Source: Roseovarius mucosus DSM 17069
GTDB taxonomy: Bacteria; Pseudomonadota; Alphaproteobacteria; Rhodobacterales; Rhodobacteraceae
NCBI RefSeq assembly: GCF_000768555.3
Contig: NZ_KN293978.2
Coordinates: 1 to 64,000, forward strand
Length of the DNA: 64,000 nucleotides
Reading direction: 5' to 3'
The first letter of the stretch is position 1. Each line of letters opens with the position of its first letter. The position numbers and the translations under genes were made by a program. This document shows positions 54,377-63,364 of this stretch, piece after piece. The notes under the pieces are model-generated. The model was given only the letters and a program-made list of their open reading frames with translations, was not told where the DNA came from and searched no databases.

Positions 54377-55963
54377 ATGACGACGATCAAGCTGCACAAC
54401 ACCCGAACCCGGCGGAAAGAGGATTTCGCGCCTCTCGATCCAGATAACGTGCGGATGTATGTCTGTGGGCCGACGGTCTATGACCGGGCGCATCTGGGCA
54501 ATGCGCGCCCCGTGGTGGTGTTCGACGTGCTCTACCGCCTGCTGCGCCATGTCTATGGGACCGAGCACGTGACCTATGTGCGCAACTTCACCGATGTGGA
54601 TGACAAGATCAACGCCCGTGCCGCCGAGTCTGGGCGCTCGATTGGCGAGATCACGGCGGAAACGACACAATGGTTTCTCGACGATATGGCGGCCTTGGGG
54701 GCGCTCGAGCCTGACCACATGCCGCGCGCCACGCAGTATATTCCGCAGATGGTCGCGATGATCGAGGGGTTGATCGCCAAGGGCCACGCCTATGAGACCG
54801 AGGGCCACGTGCTTTTCGCCGTCGATAGCTGGCGCGAGGGGTATGGCAAACTGTCGGGCCGCTCGGTCGATGACATGATCGCAGGGGCGCGGGTCGAGGT
54901 AGCACCGTACAAGCGCAACCCGATGGATTTCGTTCTGTGGAAGCCGTCGAGCGATGATTTGCCGGGGTGGGACTCGCCCTGGGGCAGGGGGCGGCCCGGC
55001 TGGCACATCGAATGTTCGGCCATGGCGCATGAGCTCTTGGGCGATAGTTTCGACATTCACGGCGGCGGCAACGATTTGATGTTCCCGCACCATGAAAACG
55101 AGATCGCGCAAAGCTGCTGCGCCCACCCCGAGGGTCAGTTCGCGCGCTATTGGCTGCATAACGAGATGCTGCAGGTCGAGGGCAAGAAGATGTCCAAATC
55201 CTTGGGCAATTTCTTTACCGTGCGGGATTTGCTGGATCAGGGGATACCGGGCGAGGTGATCCGGTTTGTGTTCCTGAGAAGGCACTATCGCAAGCCGATG
55301 GACTGGACGATGCAGAAATCAGAGGAAGCCAAGAAAACGCTGATGCGTTGGCACAAGGCGACGCGGGAGGTTCCTGCTGGTGAAGTCCCCGAGTTGGTGC
55401 TGAATGCGCTCTGTAACGATCTGAACACATATCAAGCGACGGATGTTCTTTTCAGGCTTGAGTCTGCCGGTAATCTTTCTGGGCTGAAAGCTGGCGCAAA
55501 CTTACTGGGGTTATTGACACCGGAGAGTGGCGCTTGGGTTCAGAAGGAAGAGGAAGAAGAGAAAGCCAATATCTCTGATAATAGCGCCTTCGAATTGGAA
55601 GTTGATGCCGTTCTGGACTTGCGTTCGAAATTGCAGCAGCGCGCCAAGGCGGCATTGGCGGAAAAAGAACAGGACAAGAAAGAGGCAAAAAGGCTCTTTG
55701 CTGCGGCGGATGAAATACGGAACAGCCTTGAAAAGATGGGCTTTGAACTGACTGACACACCGGACAGACCTAAATGGTCGATAGATCACGGCGCTCTTTT
55801 GCAGTTTATGGAGCTTCCGATGCAAGGAGAGGTGATTTCTTTCCGTTCATTTGAGCACGAACAGGACTTGGAAGAGCACGGAGACCGCTTCGCGGGAGTG
55901 AAAAAACAATTACGCTCTCTCTCTGATGGCATTCGAAGTGCTTTTCCGGAGTTAGACTTATGA
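54377..55963 (+). CDS. cysS: Cysteine--tRNA ligase with unusual C-terminal part
   Basis: The 528-residue class I synthetase has zinc ligand Cys30 in [19 protein letters not shown], the HIGH motif as [14 protein letters not shown], and the other zinc-site residues in WHIECSAMA and FPHHENE. The family is usually about 460-500 residues. From about 55400 the DNA becomes visibly AT-richer and the protein Lys/Glu-rich ([17 protein letters not shown]), and about 55 residues follow the usual C-terminal [17 protein letters not shown] block. The catalytic part is normal. A leader peptide candidate and a hairpin precede it. Confidence 0.93.
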   Translation: MTTIKLHNTRTRRKEDFAPLDPDNVRMYVCGPTVYDRAHLGNARPVVVFDVLYRLLRHVYGTEHVTYVRNFTDVDDKINARAAESGRSIGEITAETTQWFLDDMAALGALEPDHMPRATQYIPQMVAMIEGLIAKGHAYETEGHVLFAVDSWREGYGKLSGRSVDDMIAGARVEVAPYKRNPMDFVLWKPSSDDLPGWDSPWGRGRPGWHIECSAMAHELLGDSFDIHGGGNDLMFPHHENEIAQSCCAHPEGQFARYWLHNEMLQVEGKKMSKSLGNFFTVRDLLDQGIPGEVIRFVFLRRHYRKPMDWTMQKSEEAKKTLMRWHKATREVPAGEVPELVLNALCNDLNTYQATDVLFRLESAGNLSGLKAGANLLGLLTPESGAWVQKEEEEEKANISDNSAFELEVDAVLDLRSKLQQRAKAALAEKEQDKKEAKRLFAAADEIRNSLEKMGFELTDTPDRPKWSIDHGALLQFMELPMQGEVISFRSFEHEQDLEEHGDRFAGVKKQLRSLSDGIRSAFPELDL

Positions 55964-56248
55964 TTGCTGAGGGCAGAGAGTGCGCCGGAAGTTCAGCGCT
56001 GCCAGTTCTTGTTTTAGGTGGTTTCAATTGGCACTTGTTTTCAGGGAGTGGGCTACCTGCTGGATGTGCCTGTGCCGCGCGGTGCCCGACTGCCGGGGGG
56101 GCGCTGCTACGGCTGTGGTCGGCGCTTTATGGTGCCAAATACTTGAACGATTGGAGGGGATGCGACGTTGCAAAAGCGCCCGCCCGGGGGGGCGGTCGGG
56201 CGCTGCGCGGCGGCGCTACGCGCCTTGATTCCGCGCGGAGCGGCTAAG
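55964..56248. other. 285-bp gap between cysS and cimA, no convincing gene
   Basis: Short ORFs such as one at 55960 (95 codons) and one at 56160 (22 codons, RBS GGAGGGG) are present but have no recognisable domain or conserved start. The stretch has very GC-rich hairpins, e.g. AGCGCCCG/CGGGCGCT near 56173-56203, which could act as a terminator or as part of the cimA leader. It may contain remnants of a degraded gene. Confidence 0.5.
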
Positions 56249-57868
56249 ATGACCAAGCACCGCCTCTACCTCTACGACACCACCCTGCGCGACGGGCAAC
56301 AGACGCAGGGCGTGAGCTTTTCCACGCAGGAGAAAATCCAGATCGCCCATGCGCTGGACCGCCTTGGCGTGGATTACATCGAGGGCGGCTGGCCGGGCGC
56401 AAACCCCACCGACAGCGCGTTTTTCGACGACGCCCCGAAAACGCGCGCCACGATGACCGCCTTTGGCATGACCAAACGCGCGGGCCGCTCGGCCGAGAAT
56501 GACGAGGTCTTGGCGGCGGTGCTGAACGCCGGGACCAAGGCTGTCTGCCTTGTCGGCAAGACCCACGATTTTCATGTCACGGCAGCCCTTGGCATCAGCC
56601 TTGAGGAAAACACCGACAACATCGCCCGCTCCATTGCGCATGTCGTGGCCGAGGGGCGCGAGGCGCTGTTCGATGCCGAACATTTCTTTGACGGCTACAC
56701 CGCCAATCCCGCCTATGCGCTGGACTGCCTGAGCGCGGCGGTGGACGCGGGTGCGCGGTGGGTGGTGCTCTGCGATACCAACGGCGGCACGCTGCCGCCC
56801 GAGATCGGGCGTATCGTGTCAGAGGTGATCGCGTCAGGTATTCCCGGCGAACGGCTTGGCATCCACACCCATGACGACACCGGCAATGCGGTGGCGGGCA
56901 GCCTTGCGGCGGTGGACGCGGGCGTGCGCCAGATTCAGGGCACGCTCAACGGGTTGGGCGAGCGCTGTGGCAATGCCAATCTGACCACGCTCATCCCGAC
57001 CCTGCTGCTCAAGGAACCCTATGCCAGCCGCTATGAGACCGGCATCACGCATGACGGCCTGCGGTCTCTCACCGCGATCAGCCGCCAGTTGGACGAGATC
57101 CTCAACCGCGTGCCGCTGCGGCAGGCGGCCTATGTGGGCGCCTCCGCCTTTGCCCACAAGGCGGGGCTGCACGCCAGTGCCATCCTCAAGGACCCAAGCA
57201 CCTACGAGCATATCGACCCTGCGGCGGTCGGCAATGCGCGGATCATCCCGATGTCAAATCAGGCGGGGCAATCGAACCTGCGCCAGCGTCTGACCGAGGC
57301 GGGGATCGCGGTCGAACCGGGCGATCCGACGCTCGCGCGCCTGCTCGAGACGATCAAGGCGCGCGAGGAAGAAGGCTATACCTATGACAGCGCGCAGGCG
57401 AGTTTCGAAATCCTCGCGCGCAAGGAACTGGGGCAGATGCCCGAATTCTTCGAGGTCAAGCGCTACAAGGTCACGGTCGAGCGCCGCAAGAACAAGTATG
57501 ACCGCATGGTCAGCCTCTCGGAGGCGGTGGTTGTGGTCAAGGTCGATGGCGACAAGAAGCTGTCGGTGAGTGAATCGATGGACGATCACGGCTGCGACCG
57601 GGGGCCGGTCAATGCGCTGGCCAAGGCGCTGGCCAAGGATCTGGGCCGCTATCAGGACCAGATCGACGATATGCGGCTGGTGGATTTCAAGGTGCGGATC
57701 ACCCAAGGCGGCACCGAGGCCGCAACACGGGTCATCATCGACAGCGAAGACGGGCAGGGGCGGCGCTGGTCCACGGTGGGGGTCAGCCCCAATATCGTGG
57801 ATGCAAGTTTCGAGGCGCTGCTCGATGCGATCAGCTGGAAGCTCCTGCGCGGGCAGGGGGCGGCGTGA
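56249..57868 (+). CDS. cimA: Citramalate synthase
   Basis: CimA joins acetyl-CoA and pyruvate to (R)-citramalate, the threonine-independent entry to isoleucine synthesis. The 539-residue protein starts with the DRE-TIM motif TTLRDGQQTQG, has HTHDDTGNA for metal binding and a C-terminal LeuA-type regulatory domain from about 390. ATG 56249 is chosen by family start; the upstream in-frame stretch in the GC-rich gap is not conserved-looking. It is coupled to the next gene by a 4-bp overlap. Confidence 0.93.
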   Translation: MTKHRLYLYDTTLRDGQQTQGVSFSTQEKIQIAHALDRLGVDYIEGGWPGANPTDSAFFDDAPKTRATMTAFGMTKRAGRSAENDEVLAAVLNAGTKAVCLVGKTHDFHVTAALGISLEENTDNIARSIAHVVAEGREALFDAEHFFDGYTANPAYALDCLSAAVDAGARWVVLCDTNGGTLPPEIGRIVSEVIASGIPGERLGIHTHDDTGNAVAGSLAAVDAGVRQIQGTLNGLGERCGNANLTTLIPTLLLKEPYASRYETGITHDGLRSLTAISRQLDEILNRVPLRQAAYVGASAFAHKAGLHASAILKDPSTYEHIDPAAVGNARIIPMSNQAGQSNLRQRLTEAGIAVEPGDPTLARLLETIKAREEEGYTYDSAQASFEILARKELGQMPEFFEVKRYKVTVERRKNKYDRMVSLSEAVVVVKVDGDKKLSVSESMDDHGCDRGPVNALAKALAKDLGRYQDQIDDMRLVDFKVRITQGGTEAATRVIIDSEDGQGRRWSTVGVSPNIVDASFEALLDAISWKLLRGQGAA

Positions 57869-58647
57869 GCCAAGGGTTCGATGCCGATCTGACCGCCTGT
57901 GCCGATCTGGTGCGCCGGGCCGATCCTGACCGCTTTCTGGCGGCGATGGCGGCCCCGGTTGCGGCGCGGGCCGTGCTCTTTCCGGTCTATGCCTTCAATG
58001 TCGAGGTGGCGCGCGCGCCTTGGGTCACGCAAGAGCCGATGATCGCCGAGATGCGCCTGCAATGGTGGGCCGATGCGCTGGAGGAAATCGCGACCGGTGG
58101 CCTTGTGCGGCGGCATGAGGTGGTGACGCCCTTGGCGCATGTGCTGGACGCGCCCGGTGCCGCGCTGCTGGCGGATCTGGTCGAGGCGCGGCGATGGGAC
58201 ATCGCGCGCGAGCCCTTTGCAGATGCGGTTGAGTTCACCCGCTATATCGAGACCACGTCCGGCAATCTCTTGCAGGCGGCGGCGCAAGCGCTTGGTCCTG
58301 CGGCACCCGAGGTGCTGCGTGATGCAGGCTATGCGCTGGGTCTCGCCAATTGGTTCCGCGCCATTCCAGTACTCGAGGCGGCGGGGCGCAGGCCCCTGGT
58401 CGATGGTCGGCCCGACGCCGTGCAGGCCTTGGCCAGGGATGGGTTGGTGCGGCTGCGCCGTGCGCGCGCCGCGCGTGGGAAGGTGTCACGTGCGGCGGGG
58501 GCGGCGCTCTTGCCGCTCTGGATCGCGGGTCCGGTGCTGCGCCGCGCGGAACGCGATCCGCGCGCGGTGGCCGAGGGGCGGCTTGGGATTGCACCTGCGC
58601 GCGCGCAACTCAGCCTGCTCGCGCGTGGCCTATCGGGTCGCTGGTAA
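57865..58647 (+). CDS. Squalene/phytoene synthase-family protein (NDUFAF6-like)
   Basis: The 260-residue protein has the trans-isoprenyl diphosphate synthase fold; the segment MRLQWWADALEEI is where the first Asp-rich motif of phytoene synthases would be, with a single Asp. Short, motif-poor members in alphaproteobacteria are related to NDUFAF6, a respiratory complex I assembly factor, rather than to carotenoid enzymes. GTG 57865 overlaps the cimA stop. No carotenoid gene is nearby. Confidence 0.8.
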   Translation: MSQGFDADLTACADLVRRADPDRFLAAMAAPVAARAVLFPVYAFNVEVARAPWVTQEPMIAEMRLQWWADALEEIATGGLVRRHEVVTPLAHVLDAPGAALLADLVEARRWDIAREPFADAVEFTRYIETTSGNLLQAAAQALGPAAPEVLRDAGYALGLANWFRAIPVLEAAGRRPLVDGRPDAVQALARDGLVRLRRARAARGKVSRAAGAALLPLWIAGPVLRRAERDPRAVAEGRLGIAPARAQLSLLARGLSGRW

Positions 58648-58652
58648 GCGGA

Positions 58653-59222
58653 TCAGCCGAGTAGGCTGCGCACCTGTGAGAGGATTGCGCCAATCGACGG
58701 GCTTTCGCGATTGGCGCGGGTCATGACCAAAAGGCCCACCATCAACCCTTGCAGAACCTTGGCCGTCTCGGAGATTTCCGCAGGGCTGCGAACGCGGTCT
58801 TCGCATTCAGCAAGACAATTGGCAAAAAACGCCTCGACCTCGGCCATGCTGTTCTCGATGATGCGGGCGATTTCATCGTCATGCGGCGCAAGCTCCATCG
58901 CGGAATTGACCACCAGGCAGCCGCCCGGCATGGTCGTGTCGCCTTGGGCAATGGCGTCAAAGGTCGCGATGATCGCATCCTTTGGTTCTCGATCCTTGCG
59001 TAACCGTGTGAGAAATCCGACGCGGTAGCTTTGATCGTAATGCTGTAATGCCCGCAAGAAGAGCTCTCGCTTGTTGCCGAACCCGGCATAAAGACTGCCG
59101 CGATTGAGGCCCGTGACCTCAACCAGATCGGCCATAGAGGTGCCCTGATAGCCCTTCTCCCAGAAAGCACGCATCGCGGCTTCCAGCACCACTGCTTCTT
59201 CGTAGCATTTTTCCCAGGGCAT
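58653..59222 (-). CDS. TetR/AcrR-family regulator
   Basis: The 189-residue protein has an N-terminal helix-turn-helix (about 10-55; FWEKGYQGTSMADLVEVTGL and GSLYAGFGNKRELFLRAL) and a C-terminal ligand domain. It ends 5 bp before the convergent squalene-synthase-family gene. Two palindromes upstream probably form its operator. The ligand and target genes are unknown; the sterol-desaturase operon upstream of it on the same strand is a candidate. Confidence 0.93.
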   Translation of the reverse strand: MPWEKCYEEAVVLEAAMRAFWEKGYQGTSMADLVEVTGLNRGSLYAGFGNKRELFLRALQHYDQSYRVGFLTRLRKDREPKDAIIATFDAIAQGDTTMPGGCLVVNSAMELAPHDDEIARIIENSMAEVEAFFANCLAECEDRVRSPAEISETAKVLQGLMVGLLVMTRANRESPSIGAILSQVRSLLG

Positions 59223-59293
59223 CGTCGGGCCATTTCAACCAAAGGGCTTATCCAAAAATCCCTCGTCACAAGAAATCTACTACTTCCCCGACA

Positions 59294-59330
59294 CCTTGAA
59301 CAAGGGTGAGTAATGGGCCCTTGCCCAAGG
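59294..59330. promoter_or_regulatory. Tandem palindromic operator upstream of tetR
   Basis: CCTTGAACAAGG (59294-59305) and CCTTGCCCAAGG (59319-59330) are both of form CCTTG-NN-CAAGG, 25 bp apart, 72-108 bp upstream of the tetR start. Two equal palindromes at this spacing fit binding of a dimeric repressor on one face of the DNA. Autoregulation by the TetR protein is likely. Confidence 0.55.
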
Positions 59331-59471
59331 TGCCGGGTACTTCCGTAGCGTCCCGCGTTGCCTCGCGGGGCGACACCTGTTCGTGAGTGATGGCGCAAAT
59401 CGCCTGCTACGACTTGATCCGGTTTTGAATGATCGGTCAAATAACATTTTAGTGGGCGATATGTGACAAAT

Positions 59472-60422
59472 CTAAAGCGTGTGTCGACCTGAGGATGGCA
59501 ACCCCGGCGTGCCGGCCTCTTCGGGATGTGTTGCGAGATAGCGCTCTTTGATGGTCTGCGACGTGCCCCGGCTGTTGTCATGGCTCCAACCCGGCGGCAT
59601 GACGCAATACATCAGTCGCTCGCGCCACGTCAGCCCCGGTTGCGTCGCATCTCGCCAGATGCCGATCCATTCGTGAAAGGCTACGCGCAGCGGGTTGAAC
59701 GTGCCGAGGTTGTGGACAAGCCCGTAATCCACCTTTTCCCGCTCCAGTTCCGGCACGAAGGTGCCAAACATCCTGTCCCAGATGATAAAGACTCCGGCAT
59801 AATTGCAATCGAGATAGCGCGGGTTGCGCCCGTGATGCACGCGGTGATGGCTGGGCGTGTTCATCACCGCCTCGAACCAGCGCGGCAGGCGGCCAATCGC
59901 CTCGGTGTGAATCCAGAATTGATAGATGAGGTTGAGCCCTCCCACGAAAAGAACCATGGCGGGATGAAAGCCCAAGAGGATCAGCGGCGCGCGCACGATC
60001 ATCATAAAGGTAAAGGTGCCGGTCCAGGTCTGGCGCAGCGCTGTTGTCAGGTTGTAATGCTGCGAAGAGTGGTGATTGACGTGGCTTGCCCAGACCCAGC
60101 GGATGCGGTGCCCGAACCGATGCACCCAGTAATAGCGCAAATCGTCGAGCACAAAGCAGAGCGCGATCACCCAGATCGAATGGCCCAAATCGAGCGGTGT
60201 GACCTGCCACAGCACCATAAAAAAGCCATAGGCGACAAAGCCTAGCACGATGCCCTCGGCCACATTGCCCGCCCCGAGCAAGAGCGAGGTCAGCGCGTCG
60301 CGGGTCTCATACCGCCCGCCGCGCCCCTTGATCACGATCCACAAAAGTTCCGCGAGAATGGCGGCTATAAAGAGCGGCACCGCCCAATTCACGACGTCGG
60401 GATAGATCAGCGTATCACTCAT
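59472..60422 (-). CDS. Sterol desaturase / fatty-acid hydroxylase-family membrane protein
   Basis: The 316-residue protein has several membrane helices and the eight-His di-iron motif set: HRFGHR, HVNHHSSQH and HRVHHGRN. Members hydroxylate or desaturate lipids, and the substrate here is unknown. ATG 60422 overlaps the stop of the upstream gene by 4 bp (that gene ends at 60419), so the two are cotranscribed. The TetR gene lies 249 bp downstream on the same strand. Confidence 0.9.
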   Translation of the reverse strand: MSDTLIYPDVVNWAVPLFIAAILAELLWIVIKGRGGRYETRDALTSLLLGAGNVAEGIVLGFVAYGFFMVLWQVTPLDLGHSIWVIALCFVLDDLRYYWVHRFGHRIRWVWASHVNHHSSQHYNLTTALRQTWTGTFTFMMIVRAPLILLGFHPAMVLFVGGLNLIYQFWIHTEAIGRLPRWFEAVMNTPSHHRVHHGRNPRYLDCNYAGVFIIWDRMFGTFVPELEREKVDYGLVHNLGTFNPLRVAFHEWIGIWRDATQPGLTWRERLMYCVMPPGWSHDNSRGTSQTIKERYLATHPEEAGTPGLPSSGRHTL

Positions 60423-60811
60423 ACGCGGGCCTCCAATAGAGCGCACCAGCTTGCGGCTTCGTCGGGCGCGAGTGTCAGGCGGATGCGCGGGGCGGTATAG
60501 TCAGGCAGATCGAGCGTGAGACCGGTTTTGCGCTGCCTGATCCGCGCGCCATTCAGGTAACGGGCGGTGGTATCGGCCCCCATTGGCCAGACCACGCCGC
60601 GCCCCCGTGCGGTCTCGATCAGGGCGGCGCTGTGATCGTGACAGAGAATGACGCGAATGGGGCTGTCCTCGGGAAATTCCCTCAGCCATGCCGCCCGCGC
60701 CGCCGCCGCATCCGAGAGCGTCGCCCGGCGCGAGAGGCCCAAGACATGCAGCAGCACCGCGATGCCCGCGATGCCCAAAACGACCATCGGCAACAGGATG
60801 CTCAGTGGCAT
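60419..60811 (-). CDS. Small membrane-anchored protein of unknown function
   Basis: The 130-residue protein has one N-terminal hydrophobic helix (about 3-24, LSILLPMVVLGIAGIAVLLHVLGL) and a soluble remainder. I do not recognise it. It is translationally coupled to the desaturase gene, so it may be an accessory factor. ATG 60811 is used; longer starts add non-hydrophobic residues. Confidence 0.7.
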   Translation of the reverse strand: MPLSILLPMVVLGIAGIAVLLHVLGLSRRATLSDAAAARAAWLREFPEDSPIRVILCHDHSAALIETARGRGVVWPMGADTTARYLNGARIRQRKTGLTLDLPDYTAPRIRLTLAPDEAASWCALLEARV

Positions 60812-60870
60812 TGGCCCTCTCCCTTGCTGGGTATCTAGGCCAAGCTGGGGGCGATTTGTCAAAGGCGGCG

Positions 60871-61761
60871 TTACGTCACCACCGCGCGTCGCCGTCCTTC
60901 ACGCCAGAGCAGCAAGCCTGCGCCGCCGAGGATCACAACTGCGCCAAGGATGGATATGGCATCGGGCCAGACACCAAACACCAGCCCGTCATAAAGCCCG
61001 GCAAAGATCAGGGCGGTGTAAAAGAACGGCGCCACATAGCTCGCATCCCCTCGCGCCATGGCATTGATGAACGCCGTCTGCGCAAGCGCCATCAGACCGC
61101 CAAGGGCTGCAAGGGCGGCCCATTGCGCCGGCGTGGGCGCGGCCCAGACCCAGACCACCGCCAGCGTCGCGATGCTCAGCCCAATGGCGTTGTTCACAAG
61201 CAGGATCTGCCACGGCCCTTCCCGCCCCGACAGACGCTTGATGAAGATAAGCTCCGCCCCAAGGCATAGCGCTGCCCCAAGCGCCAGAAGTGCGCCGGTC
61301 TCCACCACCCCGCTGCCGGGGCGCATCAGGATCGCGGCCCCTGTCAGGGCAATGCCCGCTGCCGTCCACCGCACCGGACCCACCCGCTCTCCCAAAAGCG
61401 GGATGGCGAGGATCATGCCGAACACCGGGTTGAGAAAACTGATCGCGGTGGCGTCCGACAGCGGGATAAAGGCGGCAGCCGCGAACATCAGCGTGACCCC
61501 ACCCCAGCCCAGGGCCGAGCGTTTGGCATGGGTGCCCAGATCGGGACGGGTGAACCGGGGACGCACCAGCGCGCTCATCCCCGCGATGGCCACAAGCGCG
61601 AAGAGAAACCGCCCATGGCTGATCTGAAACGGGCTCAGCGCCGGTCCAAGCGCGTCTGTTCCAAGCGCCTTGGCCAAGAGCGTGGTGCCCGCCAACAAGG
61701 CGGCGGCGAGGACGGTCAGCAGGGCGGCAAGGCCCGGATTGGAGGCGCGAGGAATGAACAT
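60871..61761 (-). CDS. DMT-superfamily transporter (EamA domain)
   Basis: The 296-residue protein has about ten helices and two EamA repeats, with typical phrases LSDATAISFLNPVFGMILAI and FINAMARGDASYVAPFFYT. Such permeases export metabolites or amino acids; substrate unknown. ATG 61761 is chosen; the long upstream in-frame extension covers the divergent promoter region and the MFS gene start and is not credible. Confidence 0.9.
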   Translation of the reverse strand: MFIPRASNPGLAALLTVLAAALLAGTTLLAKALGTDALGPALSPFQISHGRFLFALVAIAGMSALVRPRFTRPDLGTHAKRSALGWGGVTLMFAAAAFIPLSDATAISFLNPVFGMILAIPLLGERVGPVRWTAAGIALTGAAILMRPGSGVVETGALLALGAALCLGAELIFIKRLSGREGPWQILLVNNAIGLSIATLAVVWVWAAPTPAQWAALAALGGLMALAQTAFINAMARGDASYVAPFFYTALIFAGLYDGLVFGVWPDAISILGAVVILGGAGLLLWREGRRRAVVT

Positions 61762-61924
61762 CGCCGCAGCATTGCCCGCAGACTGCGCCCGCCGCAAGTC
61801 GCAAGGTTGGCGGGAGGGATCAATAATTTTTACATCCCTCACAACAAAAACGACAGGATGTCGTCGTTTGCCAATCACGCGTCCTGCATCCGTGGTCAGT
61901 CTTACGAAAAATCGGAACGACTCC

Positions 61925-63184
61925 ATGCACCAACGCCGCATTCCCGAATGGCTCCGCCATGCCCCAACACCCTCTGTGCGCGGCTTTGCCTCGCTTGCCG
62001 GGGCAGAGGCCATGGCGCGCGGCATCCTCATTTCGGTGATGCCGCTCGAGATGTATCGCGCGCTCCGCGATGCGGCGCTCGTCTCCGAGATTTATTTCAT
62101 GGTGGGGCTGCTGTCGCTGGCAACGGGCCTCATGGTGCCTTTCGCCTCGCGCTTCATGCCGCGCCGCTGGATCTATGTGACCGGCTGCGCGATGTTTGCG
62201 GGCGGGGCCACTATGGGGGCACAGGGCGGGGCGCTGGGCATGATCGCGGCGCTGGCCATGATCACGGCGGCCACGGTCACGGTTTTTGTCTGTTTCAACG
62301 CCTATGTGCTCGATTTCATTTCGAAATCCGATCTGGGCCGTTGCGAGACCTCGCGCATGTTCTATAGCGCGCTTGGTTGGACGGTGGGGCCGTTCCTTGG
62401 CGTGACGCTCTTGGGGATATGGCGGCCCTTGCCGTTTCTTATCGCCGCGCTGGCAGCGCTGAGCATGATGGGCCTTTTCCTCTACATGCGGCTTGGCAAT
62501 GGCAAGCTGATCACCCGCGCCCGCCGCCCGGCCCCCAATCCGCTGGCATGGATGCCCCGGTTCTTTGCACAGCCCCGGCTGGTGGCGGGGTGGATATTCG
62601 CGGTCGTTCGCTCCTGCGGCTGGTGGGCCTATGTGGTCTATTTGCCGATCTTCGCGGTCCAACAGGGCCTGGGTGAGGATCTGGGCGGCATGTTGCTCTC
62701 GGCCTCGAACGGCATGCTCTTTCTGACGCCTCTCATGCTGCGCTGGATGCAGCGCCGCTCCATCCGCCACGCGGTGCGGGCGGGCTTTCTTGTGTCCGGA
62801 TTGCTTTTTCTCTTTGCCGCATCTCTCAGCAGCCTGCCATGGCTGACGGTTGCCAGTCTCGCTGTGGCGTCAGTCTTTCTGGTGCTGCTCGATGTGTCGG
62901 CGGGCCTGCCATTCCTCATGGCGGTCAAACCGTCGGAACGCACCGAGATGTCGGCGATCTATGCCAGTTTCCGCGATGTCTCGGGCATCCTCACACCGGG
63001 GGCAGCATGGCTCGTGCTTCTGGTGGCGCCGTTGCCGGGGATTTTCGCGGTCACGGGCGTGGGTCTGATAGGGTGTTGGCATTTGGCGCGGCGGCTGCAT
63101 CCGCGCCTTGGGGCGGCGCGCGTGGCGATGGAGCCGGGGGGACATCTAGACATTTCTCTTCCCATGCCGCGCAAAACTGGCTAG
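61925..63184 (+). CDS. Major facilitator superfamily transporter
   Basis: The 419-residue protein has twelve predicted hydrophobic segments. ATG 61925 is chosen (MHQRRIPEWLRHAP); an in-frame upstream start would reach into the divergent transporter. The loop after helix 2-3 carries FASRFMPRRWIYV, an MFS-A-like motif. Substrate unknown. Its stop is 9 bp before the argD leader candidate. Confidence 0.88.
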   Translation: MHQRRIPEWLRHAPTPSVRGFASLAGAEAMARGILISVMPLEMYRALRDAALVSEIYFMVGLLSLATGLMVPFASRFMPRRWIYVTGCAMFAGGATMGAQGGALGMIAALAMITAATVTVFVCFNAYVLDFISKSDLGRCETSRMFYSALGWTVGPFLGVTLLGIWRPLPFLIAALAALSMMGLFLYMRLGNGKLITRARRPAPNPLAWMPRFFAQPRLVAGWIFAVVRSCGWWAYVVYLPIFAVQQGLGEDLGGMLLSASNGMLFLTPLMLRWMQRRSIRHAVRAGFLVSGLLFLFAASLSSLPWLTVASLAVASVFLVLLDVSAGLPFLMAVKPSERTEMSAIYASFRDVSGILTPGAAWLVLLVAPLPGIFAVTGVGLIGCWHLARRLHPRLGAARVAMEPGGHLDISLPMPRKTG

Positions 63185-63193
63185 AGCGTCTCC

Positions 63194-63247
63194 ATGATCA
63201 CTCGGACCAAACATACCGCTCTGCGACGTCGACGCGCCCGCGTCTGA
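63194..63247 (+). CDS. Candidate Arg-rich leader peptide of argD
   Basis: ATG 63194 opens a 17-codon ORF encoding MITRTKHTALRRRRARV, with six Arg codons (CGG, CGA, CGT, CGA, CGC, CGC), five of them between 63224 and 63241. A strong stem-loop, CGTCGACGCG/CGCGTC-T-GACG (63227-63249), lies over these codons and the stop, followed 9 bases later by TTTT; a second hairpin GCGCG-CTAC-CGCGC is at 63271-63284. No good Shine-Dalgarno is seen. argD starts at 63365, so Arg-dependent attenuation is plausible. This is an inference from layout. Confidence 0.5.
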   Translation: MITRTKHTALRRRRARV

Positions 63248-63284
63248 CGACCCGTACCGTTTTGATCTCTGCGCGCTACCGCGC
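63227..63284 (+). promoter_or_regulatory. Stem-loops of the argD leader
   Basis: The first stem (10 bp with one bulged T) spans CGTCGACGCG at 63227-63236 and CGCGTC-T-GACG at 63239-63249; TTTT occurs at 63259-63262. The second hairpin, 63271-63284, shares CGCG-rich arms and could pair alternatively with the first. The arrangement suits attenuation but is unproven. Confidence 0.4.
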
Positions 63285-63364
63285 TTGACCCTTGAATCCT
63301 CCAAATGATTGACTTGGCTCTGCCCATGCGGCACTCAAAGGGCCTGTTTGATAAGGAAACCGCC

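Noticed and set aside
56160..56228. 22-codon Arg-rich ORF with GGAGGGG before cimA as a leader peptide.
   Set aside because: cimA belongs to isoleucine synthesis, so Arg codons make no regulatory sense; RBS spacing is too short.
55960..56247. 95-codon ORF overlapping the cysS stop.
   Set aside because: No domain, no hydrophobic or conserved pattern, rich in Ala/Gly/Arg as expected from GC-rich noncoding DNA.
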